A stretch of DNA of 37,390 nt from Rhodothermaeota bacterium MED-G12. Lineage in GTDB: Bacteria > Bacteroidota > Rhodothermia > Balneolales > Balneolaceae. Positions 16,862-25,404 of the stretch are shown here, one piece after another (positions within the stretch are counted from its first letter, which is position 1; every line of letters begins with the position of its first letter). The DNA lies in contig NTKP01000012.1 in NCBI GenBank assembly GCA_002457365.1, positions 1 through 37,390 on the forward strand. The letters run 5' to 3'. Both the position numbers and the translations under genes were made by a program. The notes below the pieces were generated by a model. The model searched no databases, was not told the origin of the DNA, and saw only the letters and a list, made by a program, of their open reading frames with translations.

Positions 16862-17671
16862 TTAATTGGTACTAGCGACTGGTTCTAGCTTTCGAATCTC
16901 ACTTACAGCTTGTAGATAATACGACTCTGCTTCCGAACGAAGCGTACTTTGCGGAAATAATTGTAGAAATTTTTCGTAGTTCTCAACAGCTAAATTGTAC
17001 CGCTCTAATTGCTTGGATTGTATGCTTTGCTCAGCGTAGCTAACATAAGTCTCAATGATTTTTAGTAAGGCCGATTCTGCCCACCGGGTTTCAGGATATA
17101 AATCTATAGTCTGATCAAAATAAATAGTTGCCGCTTTGTATCGTAAGGTACGAAGATAGAATTGACCAGATTCATAGGTTTTACGAGCCAATTTATTTCT
17201 GAGTTCATCTATTTTCTGAGCACTTTCTTCAATAAAGGGTGAATTTGGGTAGTTGTTATTGAACAATTGAAATAGCTCAATAGCTCGCATAGTCGGTCCT
17301 TGATCCAGACGATAACGTGGTGATTGCTGATAGTAACTTAGAGCTCTATTAAATTCAACTTCTTGTCTACGTTCATCTTGCGGATAATAGCTAATAAAAC
17401 GTTCGTACTCAGAGGCGGCAAGTAAGTACTGCTTATTTTTGAAATAACTTTCGGCTAACAAAAACTGGGCTTCCTTTGCGTAAGTGGTTCCCCTACCCAT
17501 TCGAGTCACCAAATCAAACCCATAAGCCGCATCCGAATACTCTTCTTTCTCATAGAAAGCAATGGATTTTTCGTATGCTGAGTCAATTGGTTCACCTGGT
17601 TTAATAAGCTCCTTATTGGCACATGAAAGTGATACACTTAGTAATAGTAAAGTGGCAAGTCGTAGTAGCAT
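16862..17671 (-). CDS. bamD: Outer-membrane assembly lipoprotein BamD
   Basis: BamD is the essential lipoprotein partner of BamA in inserting beta-barrel proteins into the outer membrane. The protein starts with a lipoprotein signal (MLLRLATLLLLSVSLSC, Cys at 17) and then consists of TPR-like repeats: AQFLLAESYFKNKQYLLAASEYERF, FNRALSYYQ, FQLFNNNYPNSPFIEES and ESGQFYLRTLRYKAATIYF. The length of 269 residues is usual. The gene lies 2 bases after the prenyl synthase gene and 11 before nadD. The window also holds three SurA-type isomerases that would deliver substrates to the same BAM machinery. Confidence 0.92.
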   Translation of the reverse strand: MLLRLATLLLLSVSLSCANKELIKPGEPIDSAYEKSIAFYEKEEYSDAAYGFDLVTRMGRGTTYAKEAQFLLAESYFKNKQYLLAASEYERFISYYPQDERRQEVEFNRALSYYQQSPRYRLDQGPTMRAIELFQLFNNNYPNSPFIEESAQKIDELRNKLARKTYESGQFYLRTLRYKAATIYFDQTIDLYPETRWAESALLKIIETYVSYAEQSIQSKQLERYNLAVENYEKFLQLFPQSTLRSEAESYYLQAVSEIRKLEPVASTN

Positions 17672-17673
17672 AG

Positions 17674-18657
17674 TTATTTTATCCGGGACGTTAAATAGTC
17701 TATAAGTTGATGGAGTTCATTTCGATATTCAGGATGTTCAAACTCCTTTATAATATCGTAAATCTGGGCGTATTTATTGTTGATAAGTTGAGATATTTCG
17801 TCAATGACCTGATACTTGTACATGAACTCGGTAACCGAGCTTACCCATGCATGGTCTAGTAACTCTTTAGGTCCTTTGTAGGCTAAATCCATCAATGCTT
17901 GCTCATCGTTAGTGCACTGCTCGTACGTTCTTATCCATAAGTAGGTTTTTTTCCCTTCTAGTATATCACCAGCCTTCTTTTTCCCAAAGTTTTCAGGTTC
18001 AGCAGTAACATCCAAAAGGTCATCTTGCATTTGAAAAGCAACCCCCATTAATCTACCTAATTCTTGCATATTAGCTAAAAGATCCAACCTTCCACCTACA
18101 ATTACGCCAAGCCCAAGAGCTGCAGATAATAACGCCCCTGTCTTACCTTCAATCATCTCAACATACTGCTCGACTTCTACCTTTTCACGCTGCATCAGCT
18201 CCATATCTAACGCCTGCCCATCACATACTTTAATGGTTGCCTGAACAAATACTTCCATCATTGCGTGATAGGCTTCCTGCCCAATATTTTTTTTCTTTCC
18301 ATAATGTAATAATTGCTGAAAAGCGTAGACATACATGACATCTCCACTTAGAATGGCCACATTGGGATCCCATTTATTATGCACACAAGGGAACCCTCTT
18401 CTTGTCTCCGCTTCGTCCATAATATCGTCATGGACTAAAGTAAAATTGTGGAGTATTTCTATCGCAAGAGCTGCATGCATTGCATTGTTATGGTGACCAG
18501 ATGCAATTCCAGATGCTAACAGAGTTAAATATGGACGAATTCGCTTCCCCCCCATGCCCATTGTATATTGAAATGGGTTGTATAAGGATCTTGGTTCACT
18601 AGGCAACTCTAACTGCTGAATTGCCCTTTCAATTTCGTCGAGCCAACGTTTATTCAT
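17674..18657 (-). CDS. Short-chain polyprenyl (farnesyl/geranylgeranyl) diphosphate synthase
   Basis: Condenses IPP with allylic diphosphates. The family motifs are GGKRIRP (36-42), the first aspartate-rich motif DDIMD (77-81, the short DDxxD form), the following RRG, the second aspartate-rich motif DDLLD (212-216) preceded by FQMQ, and GKT at 171-173. A bulky Phe72 five residues before the first motif would shorten the product pocket, pointing to C15 or C20 products, though I cannot fix the exact length. It overlaps the IPP isomerase gene by four bases (ATGA), so both are translationally coupled; the isomerase supplies DMAPP as primer. Length 327 is normal. Confidence 0.92.
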   Translation of the reverse strand: MNKRWLDEIERAIQQLELPSEPRSLYNPFQYTMGMGGKRIRPYLTLLASGIASGHHNNAMHAALAIEILHNFTLVHDDIMDEAETRRGFPCVHNKWDPNVAILSGDVMYVYAFQQLLHYGKKKNIGQEAYHAMMEVFVQATIKVCDGQALDMELMQREKVEVEQYVEMIEGKTGALLSAALGLGVIVGGRLDLLANMQELGRLMGVAFQMQDDLLDVTAEPENFGKKKAGDILEGKKTYLWIRTYEQCTNDEQALMDLAYKGPKELLDHAWVSSVTEFMYKYQVIDEISQLINNKYAQIYDIIKEFEHPEYRNELHQLIDYLTSRIK

Positions 18658-19730
18658 GAGGAATGAGGTGTTATATGTTCTTCACTTAAGAGTCTCCATT
18701 CTCGAACTCCTAACAAGGTCATAATCATTGTTGCTTCTTTTCGCCATAAGTTAAACCATTTTTCTAACCCTTTTAACCCTTCTTCTTTTAATACTCGAAC
18801 TACTGGTTGGGCAACCGCAACAAAATGGGCCCCTAAACATCTGGCTTTTATCATATCCTGTGCATGCCGGATTCCTCCAGATGCAATAATTTCAAATTCT
18901 CGCTCCCATGCTAGTTCCTGCAACGATTTTAGACAATAGACCGTGCTATTACCCCATTCATTAAAGCGTTCTTGCATTTCAAGTTCATATTTTCTCGTTA
19001 AAGTACTCCCTACTTTATCTGTTTCTGGTCTTGAAGATATTCGCGCGGCTTCAACTCTTGACCATGATGTACCTCCGACTCCAGCAACATCAATCACCTT
19101 CACTCCAACGTTAAGTAGCCGCTTTGCGACAGCAGAATCAATCCCCGCACCTGTTTCTTTTACAATTAGTGGGACTGAAGATTCATTTACCAACTGCTCA
19201 ATTCCCTTTAAGACACCATCAAATTGAGTGTCTCCTTCTGGTTGAATTAACTCTTGAAGTGGATTAAGATGAACAATAACGGCGTTGGCTTGGATAGAAT
19301 TGATCATTGATTGAAGGCGGTTGCTTGGCATTCCCCCAATAAGTTGTGCCCCACCGATATTGGCTGCTATAAATGCATTTGGTGCTTTTTTGCGAACAAT
19401 GGCAAAGCTTTTTTCATGGGTACTATCCTCAAGCATCACCCGCTGACTTCCCACCCCAAAAGGGATCTTAAAATGCTCACAAAACGTAGCTATCTCAGCA
19501 TTTAGGTTAGTGGCCTCTCCGTGGCCTCCGGTCATAGATGATATGAATAGGGGGAACTCAAACTCACTACCTAATAACTGTGAACGAAAAGATATATCAT
19601 CAAGTCCACATTCAGGCAATGCGTTATGCTTGAGTTGATACATTTGAAAGCCAGTTGGTCGTTTGTATTGACTACTTTCATTCAAGGTAAGATCGATATG
19701 ATCTTTTTTACGGGTAGAAATAGAACTCAT
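18654..19730 (-). CDS. fni: Type 2 isopentenyl-diphosphate delta-isomerase
   Basis: FMN- and NADPH-dependent enzyme that interconverts IPP and DMAPP. The N-terminus has RKKDHIDL. TIM-barrel motifs include FPLFISSMTGGHG, FGVGSQRV, AANIGGAQL, HLNPLQELIQPEGD (with the Gln and Glu used for metal/substrate binding), VPLIVKETGAGI, DVAGVGGTSW and IIASGGIRHAQD, which together fit Fni/Idi2 well. I use the ATG at 19728-19730 (358 residues); a TTG five codons earlier is possible. It is the first gene of the operon fni-prenyl synthase-bamD-nadD-ldcA, 63 bases downstream of the SDR gene, so it might also be read through from the suf cluster. Confidence 0.95.
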   Translation of the reverse strand: MSSISTRKKDHIDLTLNESSQYKRPTGFQMYQLKHNALPECGLDDISFRSQLLGSEFEFPLFISSMTGGHGEATNLNAEIATFCEHFKIPFGVGSQRVMLEDSTHEKSFAIVRKKAPNAFIAANIGGAQLIGGMPSNRLQSMINSIQANAVIVHLNPLQELIQPEGDTQFDGVLKGIEQLVNESSVPLIVKETGAGIDSAVAKRLLNVGVKVIDVAGVGGTSWSRVEAARISSRPETDKVGSTLTRKYELEMQERFNEWGNSTVYCLKSLQELAWEREFEIIASGGIRHAQDMIKARCLGAHFVAVAQPVVRVLKEEGLKGLEKWFNLWRKEATMIMTLLGVREWRLLSEEHITPHSS

Positions 19731-19793
19731 ACGGTAAGTTAGCAAACTTAAACAGGGATTAAAATTAAGCGAGTTAAAATCTCTGCATATATT

Positions 19794-20525
19794 CTAGAAA
19801 AGATAAGAACCCGAATTAATGTGAAAAGTTTGACCGGTCGCATGTTTGAGCTCCCCCGTACCGATTCGATATGCCAAAGTTGCAATATCTTCAGGAGGTA
19901 CTATGGTATTAAGTGCCAATCCTTGGGTTAGATACTCTTCCCCATACGTTTTAATCGATTCTATAGCCATATCGGTATGAACAAAACCAGGGGCTATGCT
20001 AAACGCTGTAATACCTAGTTTCCCGTAATTGCGCGCGATACTTTTAACAAAGGCCATCATACCAGCTTTAGAGGCAGCATATGCAGCAAATTCCTCGGTA
20101 TCTCCTCGCTGCCCTGCGCGTGAAGAAATATTAATAAGAATTCCTTCAACCTGTGACTCAGACCATATTTTGATCACTTTCTTTGCGAGATAACTACTAG
20201 CTGTTAAGTTAATTGACAGAGTTTTGTTCCAGTTTTCCAACCAGGACTCGTCAGATGAGCTAATAGGACTTTCAATGAAAACAGCGGCATTGTTAATAAG
20301 GACTTGAGGGAATTTCTCAAGTTTTTCTAACGAGTGTACCCAATAATCAATTGCTTCTTTATACTCAATAAGGTCTAGAATAGTGTGGGTATACTCTGAA
20401 CGATCATTCCAAGTTGAAATATCTGTGGTAGAAGCACCAAATACATTCCACCCTTCATCTAAGTAGCGGTCTACAATAGCTTTCCCTATTCCTCTTGACG
20501 AACCTGTGACTATTATACTTCCCAT
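19794..20525 (-). CDS. Short-chain dehydrogenase/reductase
   Basis: A classical SDR oxidoreductase of 243 residues. The cofactor motif TGSSRGIG is at 7-14, NNAA at 78-81, Ser134/135 in INISS, the catalytic YAASK (Tyr149, Lys153), and the IAPGFVHTDM segment after it. No acidic residue consistent with strict NAD use is obvious at the end of beta-2 (GASTTD), so cofactor preference is open, as is the substrate. Many close SDRs are annotated 3-oxoacyl-ACP reductase, but nothing in the context (DUF2480 and suf genes upstream, fni downstream) supports fatty-acid synthesis. It starts 6 bases after the DUF2480 gene. Confidence 0.9.
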   Translation of the reverse strand: MGSIIVTGSSRGIGKAIVDRYLDEGWNVFGASTTDISTWNDRSEYTHTILDLIEYKEAIDYWVHSLEKLEKFPQVLINNAAVFIESPISSSDESWLENWNKTLSINLTASSYLAKKVIKIWSESQVEGILINISSRAGQRGDTEEFAAYAASKAGMMAFVKSIARNYGKLGITAFSIAPGFVHTDMAIESIKTYGEEYLTQGLALNTIVPPEDIATLAYRIGTGELKHATGQTFHINSGSYLF

Positions 20526-20531
20526 ATCTTA

Positions 20532-21044
20532 TTACTTATTTGACTTGCTCGTGTACACAGGCACAAAAGAGCAAGCTTCACCGTACATTATTTTTTTTGC
20601 TGTACCAATGAGCTTTTTTGTTATATGAGCATAAATATCAGGGGTCACAGACTTATTAGAGCAACCTTTAACTAATACGTATTTCTCTTCATAAAAACTC
20701 AAATCGGCTTCGTCAATATTCCGCTTGATTAGCTGCGACTGTGCATCTATTGGGTTGGTAAAGAAAACATCTTTTGCGTGTCGCTTGCCTATTTCGGTAA
20801 GTATCATGTACGCCCATGGAGCTAATAGAGCGTCTTCGTTAACTTCAATGCACAAATAGGAATCCTTGTATTCCTGCCAATTGTGCTGGTCAATGCTGTC
20901 ATTAAACAATTTTTCCTTCAGAATAAGCCCTTGAAATAACCAAGGAGTAATATCTAAAGATTTTATTGGAAATTTCGGCCCAAAACTTTTGGCAATATCA
21001 ATGGAAACTAACTTTTCATTAGATTGAACTTTATTCTTAATCAT
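20532..21044 (-). CDS. DUF2480-family protein
   Basis: A 170-residue soluble protein that fits DUF2480, a family seen mainly in Bacteroidota. Recognisable stretches are DITPWLFQGLILKEKLF, DALLAPWAYMILTEI, the cysteine-containing VLVKGCSNKSV, and the near-terminal KIMYGEACSFVPVY. No biochemical function is known. It sits 78 bases downstream of iscA in the suf cluster, and two conserved cysteines (in GCSNK and EACS) could bind metal or an Fe-S cluster, which is speculation from context. It is followed closely by the SDR gene. Confidence 0.85.
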   Translation of the reverse strand: MIKNKVQSNEKLVSIDIAKSFGPKFPIKSLDITPWLFQGLILKEKLFNDSIDQHNWQEYKDSYLCIEVNEDALLAPWAYMILTEIGKRHAKDVFFTNPIDAQSQLIKRNIDEADLSFYEEKYVLVKGCSNKSVTPDIYAHITKKLIGTAKKIMYGEACSFVPVYTSKSNK

Positions 21045-21122
21045 ACTTTTTCCAAATAATCAACGGTTTCACCATTCGATGTAAGAGTCACAAGTTGAGC
21101 GTAAATACAAACTCACAATGTA

Positions 21123-21467
21123 CTATATCGAGAAACTTTCTCCACAAGAGCATGTGCGACTTGCATTAGGATTGTGAAAGTGAAATCCTTTCCCTTCTAA
21201 TCCATCACTAAAATCTAACTCTGTACCCGCTAACATTAAGTAGCTTCGCATATCTATGTATAAACTGAAATCCGGATATTCAAAAAGGTGATCTGTTTCT
21301 TTTATGATTAGTTCATGCTCTTTAACCAGCTTTAAATCATAGCTTAAACCACTACAACCACCACTAATGATGGATATTTGCAATAGATTTTTTTGCTCAT
21401 CCGAATCGGACCCTTTTATTTCACATATTCGATGATAGGCCGTATCGCTAATGGTAATCTCTGACAT
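21123..21467 (-). CDS. A-type iron-sulfur carrier (IscA/SufA/ErpA-like)
   Basis: A 114-residue HesB-like protein that carries Fe-S clusters or iron from the scaffold to target proteins. The three ligand cysteines are Cys38 in SGGCSG, and Cys106 and Cys108 in TCSCGESF near the C-terminus. It starts one base after the nfu stop, so the two are co-translated. Whether it is SufA-, IscA- or ErpA-like cannot be told by eye; being inside the suf cluster favours SufA. Confidence 0.93.
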   Translation of the reverse strand: MSEITISDTAYHRICEIKGSDSDEQKNLLQISIISGGCSGLSYDLKLVKEHELIIKETDHLFEYPDFSLYIDMRSYLMLAGTELDFSDGLEGKGFHFHNPNASRTCSCGESFSI

Positions 21468-21468
21468 G

Positions 21469-22020
21469 TTACACCGAGATGACTTGTATTTCTGGATCTA
21501 CTCTCTTAACCATACTTTCTATGGCGTACAAAGTACCCGTTGTCGCTGTTGGGCATGTTCCACAAGCACCTTGGTAATGTACTTTGAGTCTATTTTCTTC
21601 TAGACTGATCACTTTCAAACCTCCACCATCGGCCAGTAGATAAGGACGTACTTGCTCATCAAGCATCCGGTTGATTTCCTGTAATCTAGGGTCATCCGAA
21701 TCTAGAGCTTCTTTACTCACATGTACTTCGGCATCATCAACCAGATTTTCTTGTGCTTCTGCCTCACGAATGGGTGGGGCTAATTTCCTTAATAGCTCCG
21801 ACCAAACAGCTCCACCATCTTGTGTTACAGTAATGTAACGATCCACATAATACACGTTGATCACATGTTCTATTTCGAATAGGGATGCAGCTAAACGGTC
21901 ATCCTGAGCTTCTTGCGCATCTTCATAGGACCGTGTTACCCCATTAGTCAAAGGTTCTGCGAGTACAAATCGCATGGCGTCTGGATTTGGTGTTCGTTCT
22001 ATTTCTTTGATTTTAGCCAT
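21469..22020 (-). CDS. NFU-type iron-sulfur scaffold with N-terminal Nfu_N domain
   Basis: A two-domain scaffold protein. Residues 5-90 match Nfu_N (IERTPNPDAMRFVLAEPL), and the C-terminal NifU domain has LLADGGGLKVISL and the cluster-binding GACGTCP with Cys153 and Cys156. This is the mitochondrial NFU1-like layout. It likely transfers assembled clusters to targets. It lies between sufS (9-base gap) and iscA (1-base gap). No sufU or sufE gene is seen, so the sulfur acceptor for SufS may be encoded elsewhere. Confidence 0.93.
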   Translation of the reverse strand: MAKIKEIERTPNPDAMRFVLAEPLTNGVTRSYEDAQEAQDDRLAASLFEIEHVINVYYVDRYITVTQDGGAVWSELLRKLAPPIREAEAQENLVDDAEVHVSKEALDSDDPRLQEINRMLDEQVRPYLLADGGGLKVISLEENRLKVHYQGACGTCPTATTGTLYAIESMVKRVDPEIQVISV

Positions 22021-22029
22021 TTTGATCAG

Positions 22030-23253
22030 TTAATTAAAAAATGATTGTGTTTCAATTATGCCGTTAATCAATGAATCAATATCTGCTTCATTGTTATAAA
22101 AAGAAAGTGAGGCACGTATGGTACCTGGAATGCCATAGCGTTCCATAATCGGTTGTGTACAATGGTGTCCGGTACGTACGGCAATTCCATACTTATCTAA
22201 TATAGTACCCGCATCTGTTGGGTGAATGTCATCTAATAAAAAAGAAATAACCGATGTTTTATTATTGGAAGTGCCTATAAATCGAACATGATCTAGTGTA
22301 CTAAAACCTTCCATGGCATACTCTAAGAGATAAGACTCTCGTTGAGTAATTTCATCCAACCCAATATCATTTAAGTACCGTATAGCCTCGCCAAATGCTA
22401 TACCAGCAGCAATAGGTGGTGTTCCTGCTTCAAATTTATGAGGAAGATCATTATACGTTGTTCCAGAGAAACTAACCTTATCTATCATATCTCCTCCTCC
22501 TCTGTACGGGGGCATAGATTCTAAAAGTGACCTCTCTCCGTATAATACACCAAAGCCTGTAGGACCACACATTTTATGTGCAGAAAAGGTGTAAAAATCG
22601 ACTCCTAACTTCTGCACATCAACCTTCATATGTGGGGTTGCCTGTGCACCATCGATTAGTACTTTTGCTCCAACAGTTTTTGCCTTTTCTATTATTTCTA
22701 AAACAGGATTGATCGTACCTAAGGTGTTAGATACATGAACTAAGGCAACCATTTTTGTTCGCTCAGACAACAAAGTTGAATACACCTCTAAGTCTAGCTC
22801 ACCGTTATCGAGAAGTGGAATCACTTTTATGATGGCTCCTGTTTTTTGAGCAATCATTTGCCATGGAACTATATTAGCATGGTGCTCCATTTCCGATAAT
22901 ATAATTTCGTCCCCCACAGAAAGATTGATGCTGCCCCACGATTGGGCCACTAGGTTGATGGAATCGGTTGTTCCTGTCGTGAATATGATTTGTTCAAGAC
23001 TCTCAGCATGAAGAAAATCCCTAACCAAACTACGGGTATCCTCATAGGCTGAGGTAGCTGTTTGTGACAGATGATGTACACCACGATGAATGTTAGCATG
23101 CTCATAACGATGGTAGTCGGTTAGTCTAGTTATAACGGACTCTGGCATCTGGCTAGAGGCACCATTATCTAAATAACTGAGTGCATGCCCATTAACTTGT
23201 GTTTTAAGAACAGGGAATTGACTTCGTATGTGATTCCAATCTATAGCGCTCAT
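22030..23253 (-). CDS. sufS: Cysteine desulfurase SufS
   Basis: PLP enzyme that mobilises sulfur from cysteine as a persulfide for Fe-S cluster assembly. The PLP lysine is Lys227 in SAHKMCGP. The persulfide-forming Cys365 lies in RTGHHCTQP, the short-loop type typical of SufS/group II. Further group markers are SYLDNGASSQ, NIHRGVHHLS, TTGTTDSIN, EMEHHAN (121-127) and LIDGAQ (199-204). The length of 407 residues is normal. It follows sufD by 39 bases in the suf operon. Confidence 0.97.
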   Translation of the reverse strand: MSAIDWNHIRSQFPVLKTQVNGHALSYLDNGASSQMPESVITRLTDYHRYEHANIHRGVHHLSQTATSAYEDTRSLVRDFLHAESLEQIIFTTGTTDSINLVAQSWGSINLSVGDEIILSEMEHHANIVPWQMIAQKTGAIIKVIPLLDNGELDLEVYSTLLSERTKMVALVHVSNTLGTINPVLEIIEKAKTVGAKVLIDGAQATPHMKVDVQKLGVDFYTFSAHKMCGPTGFGVLYGERSLLESMPPYRGGGDMIDKVSFSGTTYNDLPHKFEAGTPPIAAGIAFGEAIRYLNDIGLDEITQRESYLLEYAMEGFSTLDHVRFIGTSNNKTSVISFLLDDIHPTDAGTILDKYGIAVRTGHHCTQPIMERYGIPGTIRASLSFYNNEADIDSLINGIIETQSFFN

Positions 23254-23292
23254 CCTTACCTTTTATGTATGTACAATCGTCTACCGTATCAC

Positions 23293-24588
23293 TTAATCTC
23301 TGTTGGTATAGGCGATTACTTCTTTTAATAATAACTCTTCTACTGATTTAACCGCCATGCTCTCAACCGATTCAAGAGCAAATGCGTAAACCAATAGCTC
23401 TCTACTCTTTTGCTCAGTAAGCCCTCTACTCTGCAAATAAAACACCTCTTCATCTTGTAATTGACCTATGGTTGCACCATGAGAGCACCGGACATCATCA
23501 GCAAATATTTCTAGTTGTGGTTTTGTATTTACTTTACCTGTGTCTGAAATAAGTAAATTTCTGTTTTCTTGAAAGGAGTCTATCTTTTGAGCGTCTTTTG
23601 CCACAAAGATTTTACCATTAAAGATTGAGTGAGCCTGATCGTTGACAACCACTTTGTGTAACTGATGTGAGTTTCCATGAGAAAATCGGTGATCCATGAT
23701 TGAATGCGTATCTGCAATTTGCTCTCCATCAATAAGTACTAAACCATCAACAGTGAAGTCCACCTCTTCTGCATTCTGTATAACTCTGGGTTCATTACGG
23801 AATAATTTAGAACCCAAGCAAATAGTGTATGAATGGTATTCTGCATGGGCATCTAACATAGCGACAGGTCGAGATATGTGTGACGCATTTTTGCTGTCAC
23901 GCTGTATCCGAGCGTGGTGAACATGAGCCCCGCTGTAGAGCCTAAACTCATTGACAGGGACGTTCAAATAAACATTGTCCGAAAGGCCAATATGCTCTTC
24001 AATAATGGTAGCCTTTGAATACATCTCTCCCACAAATAATACTCGTGGTGTTACAAAATGTGGATTATTTCGATGGGTAAACACATTCAGTATATGTATT
24101 GGTTGCTCAATAACCGTTTCCTTGGGTACAAAAATGAACGTTCCATCTTGAAAATTGACATCATTCAGAGGGACAAATACATCATCTTCGTAGTTGGTCA
24201 TGGTCCCTAAGTGTGAGCGCAGTTGCTCATGTTCAGGGAAGTCATTTATGTTACCTACAATGACTCCATCGGGCATTCCTTCAATCGCAGAGTGTGACGG
24301 ACTGAAGTTGCCATCAATAAAAACCAATCTTGAGCTCATTGCTTCCGGTAAGTGGTACTCGTCCAACTCAAGATCAGCTTGAGCTATACCGGTGTCTACC
24401 GATTCAAATTTATTCGATGTGATGGACTTGAGATCCGTAAAACGCCATTCTTCATCCTTTTTAGTAGTGAATGCGCAGGTATCTAGGTTTTCTTTCGCCT
24501 GTGATCTCAGTTCTTTGAAATTCTCACGAAGTACACCTGGTAATTGGACGTAGGCATGAATTAATTCTTTTGTACTTACACTGCTCAT
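23293..24588 (-). CDS. sufD: Fe-S cluster assembly protein SufD
   Basis: Beta-helix partner of SufB in the SufBC2D scaffold. Motifs: KKDEEWRFTDL near residue 43-53, a long region of beta repeats, and DVRCSHGATIGQL (366-377), where His370 corresponds to the histidine needed at the SufB-SufD interface; FYLQSRGL follows. Length 431, normal. It starts 16 bases after sufC. Confidence 0.95.
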   Translation of the reverse strand: MSSVSTKELIHAYVQLPGVLRENFKELRSQAKENLDTCAFTTKKDEEWRFTDLKSITSNKFESVDTGIAQADLELDEYHLPEAMSSRLVFIDGNFSPSHSAIEGMPDGVIVGNINDFPEHEQLRSHLGTMTNYEDDVFVPLNDVNFQDGTFIFVPKETVIEQPIHILNVFTHRNNPHFVTPRVLFVGEMYSKATIIEEHIGLSDNVYLNVPVNEFRLYSGAHVHHARIQRDSKNASHISRPVAMLDAHAEYHSYTICLGSKLFRNEPRVIQNAEEVDFTVDGLVLIDGEQIADTHSIMDHRFSHGNSHQLHKVVVNDQAHSIFNGKIFVAKDAQKIDSFQENRNLLISDTGKVNTKPQLEIFADDVRCSHGATIGQLQDEEVFYLQSRGLTEQKSRELLVYAFALESVESMAVKSVEELLLKEVIAYTNRD

Positions 24589-24604
24589 TTATACCGTCTC
24601 CTGT

Positions 24605-25360
24605 TTAGGCTAATTCTTTTTGCATCTGATCATATCCGTTGGCTTCCAATTCTTCAGCTAACGAAATATCTCCAGACTTAACAATTTTGCCATTCATCAT
24701 TACGTGCACAAAATCTGGTTTTATGTAGTTCAGCAGTCGTTGGTAATGGGTAATCATGACAATTGCATTTTCAGGACTTGCAATTTTGTTGACACCGTCA
24801 GAGACGACCTTTAGTGCATCTATATCTAAGCCCGAGTCGGTTTCATCTAGAAATGAAAGGCGTGGGTTTAACACAGCCATTTGAAATATTTCATTTTTTT
24901 TCTTTTCACCACCCGAAAAACCTGTGTTTATAGAGCGATTGAGGAATTCATCTTTCATTTCGATGATTTCTAATTTAGATACTAGATAATCTTCAAATTC
25001 TAGAGGATCCAACTCCTCACGTTCGTTGGCACGAGCAATGGTGTTGTAAGCTTCTCTAAGCAAGGTTTTGTTGGTTATGCCTGGCACCTCAACTGGGTAC
25101 TGAAAGGCTAAAAATAATCCCAAATGGGCTCGCTCATCGGCATCCATTTCAGTAATATCCTCTCCCTCAAACAAAATGGTTCCTTCCGTTACTTCGTATT
25201 CTGGATGACCAGAAACTACTTTGGATAGAGTGCTTTTTCCACTTCCATTTGGGCCCATAATGGCGTGAATCTCACCTTTGTTAACAGTTAAATTAACACC
25301 TTTTAAAATTTCTAGTTCTTCGCCTTCTACGACGGCATGTAAGTTTCTAATTTCTAACAC
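24605..25360 (-). CDS. sufC: Fe-S cluster assembly ATPase SufC
   Basis: ABC-type ATPase that powers the SufBCD complex. Walker A GPNGSGKST at 36-44, Q-loop AFQYPV (Gln87), signature GFSGGEKKK (147-155), Walker B with LSFLDETDSGLDIDAL (169-184) and the switch His205 in MITHYQRL. The start codon is GTG at 25358-25360. It lies 44 bases after sufB, in the usual B-C-D order. Confidence 0.97.
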   Translation of the reverse strand: MLEIRNLHAVVEGEELEILKGVNLTVNKGEIHAIMGPNGSGKSTLSKVVSGHPEYEVTEGTILFEGEDITEMDADERAHLGLFLAFQYPVEVPGITNKTLLREAYNTIARANEREELDPLEFEDYLVSKLEIIEMKDEFLNRSINTGFSGGEKKKNEIFQMAVLNPRLSFLDETDSGLDIDALKVVSDGVNKIASPENAIVMITHYQRLLNYIKPDFVHVMMNGKIVKSGDISLAEELEANGYDQMQKELA

Positions 25361-25404
25361 TATACTATGATTTAATTATTACTATTTATGGGCTAGACGG
25401 TAGG

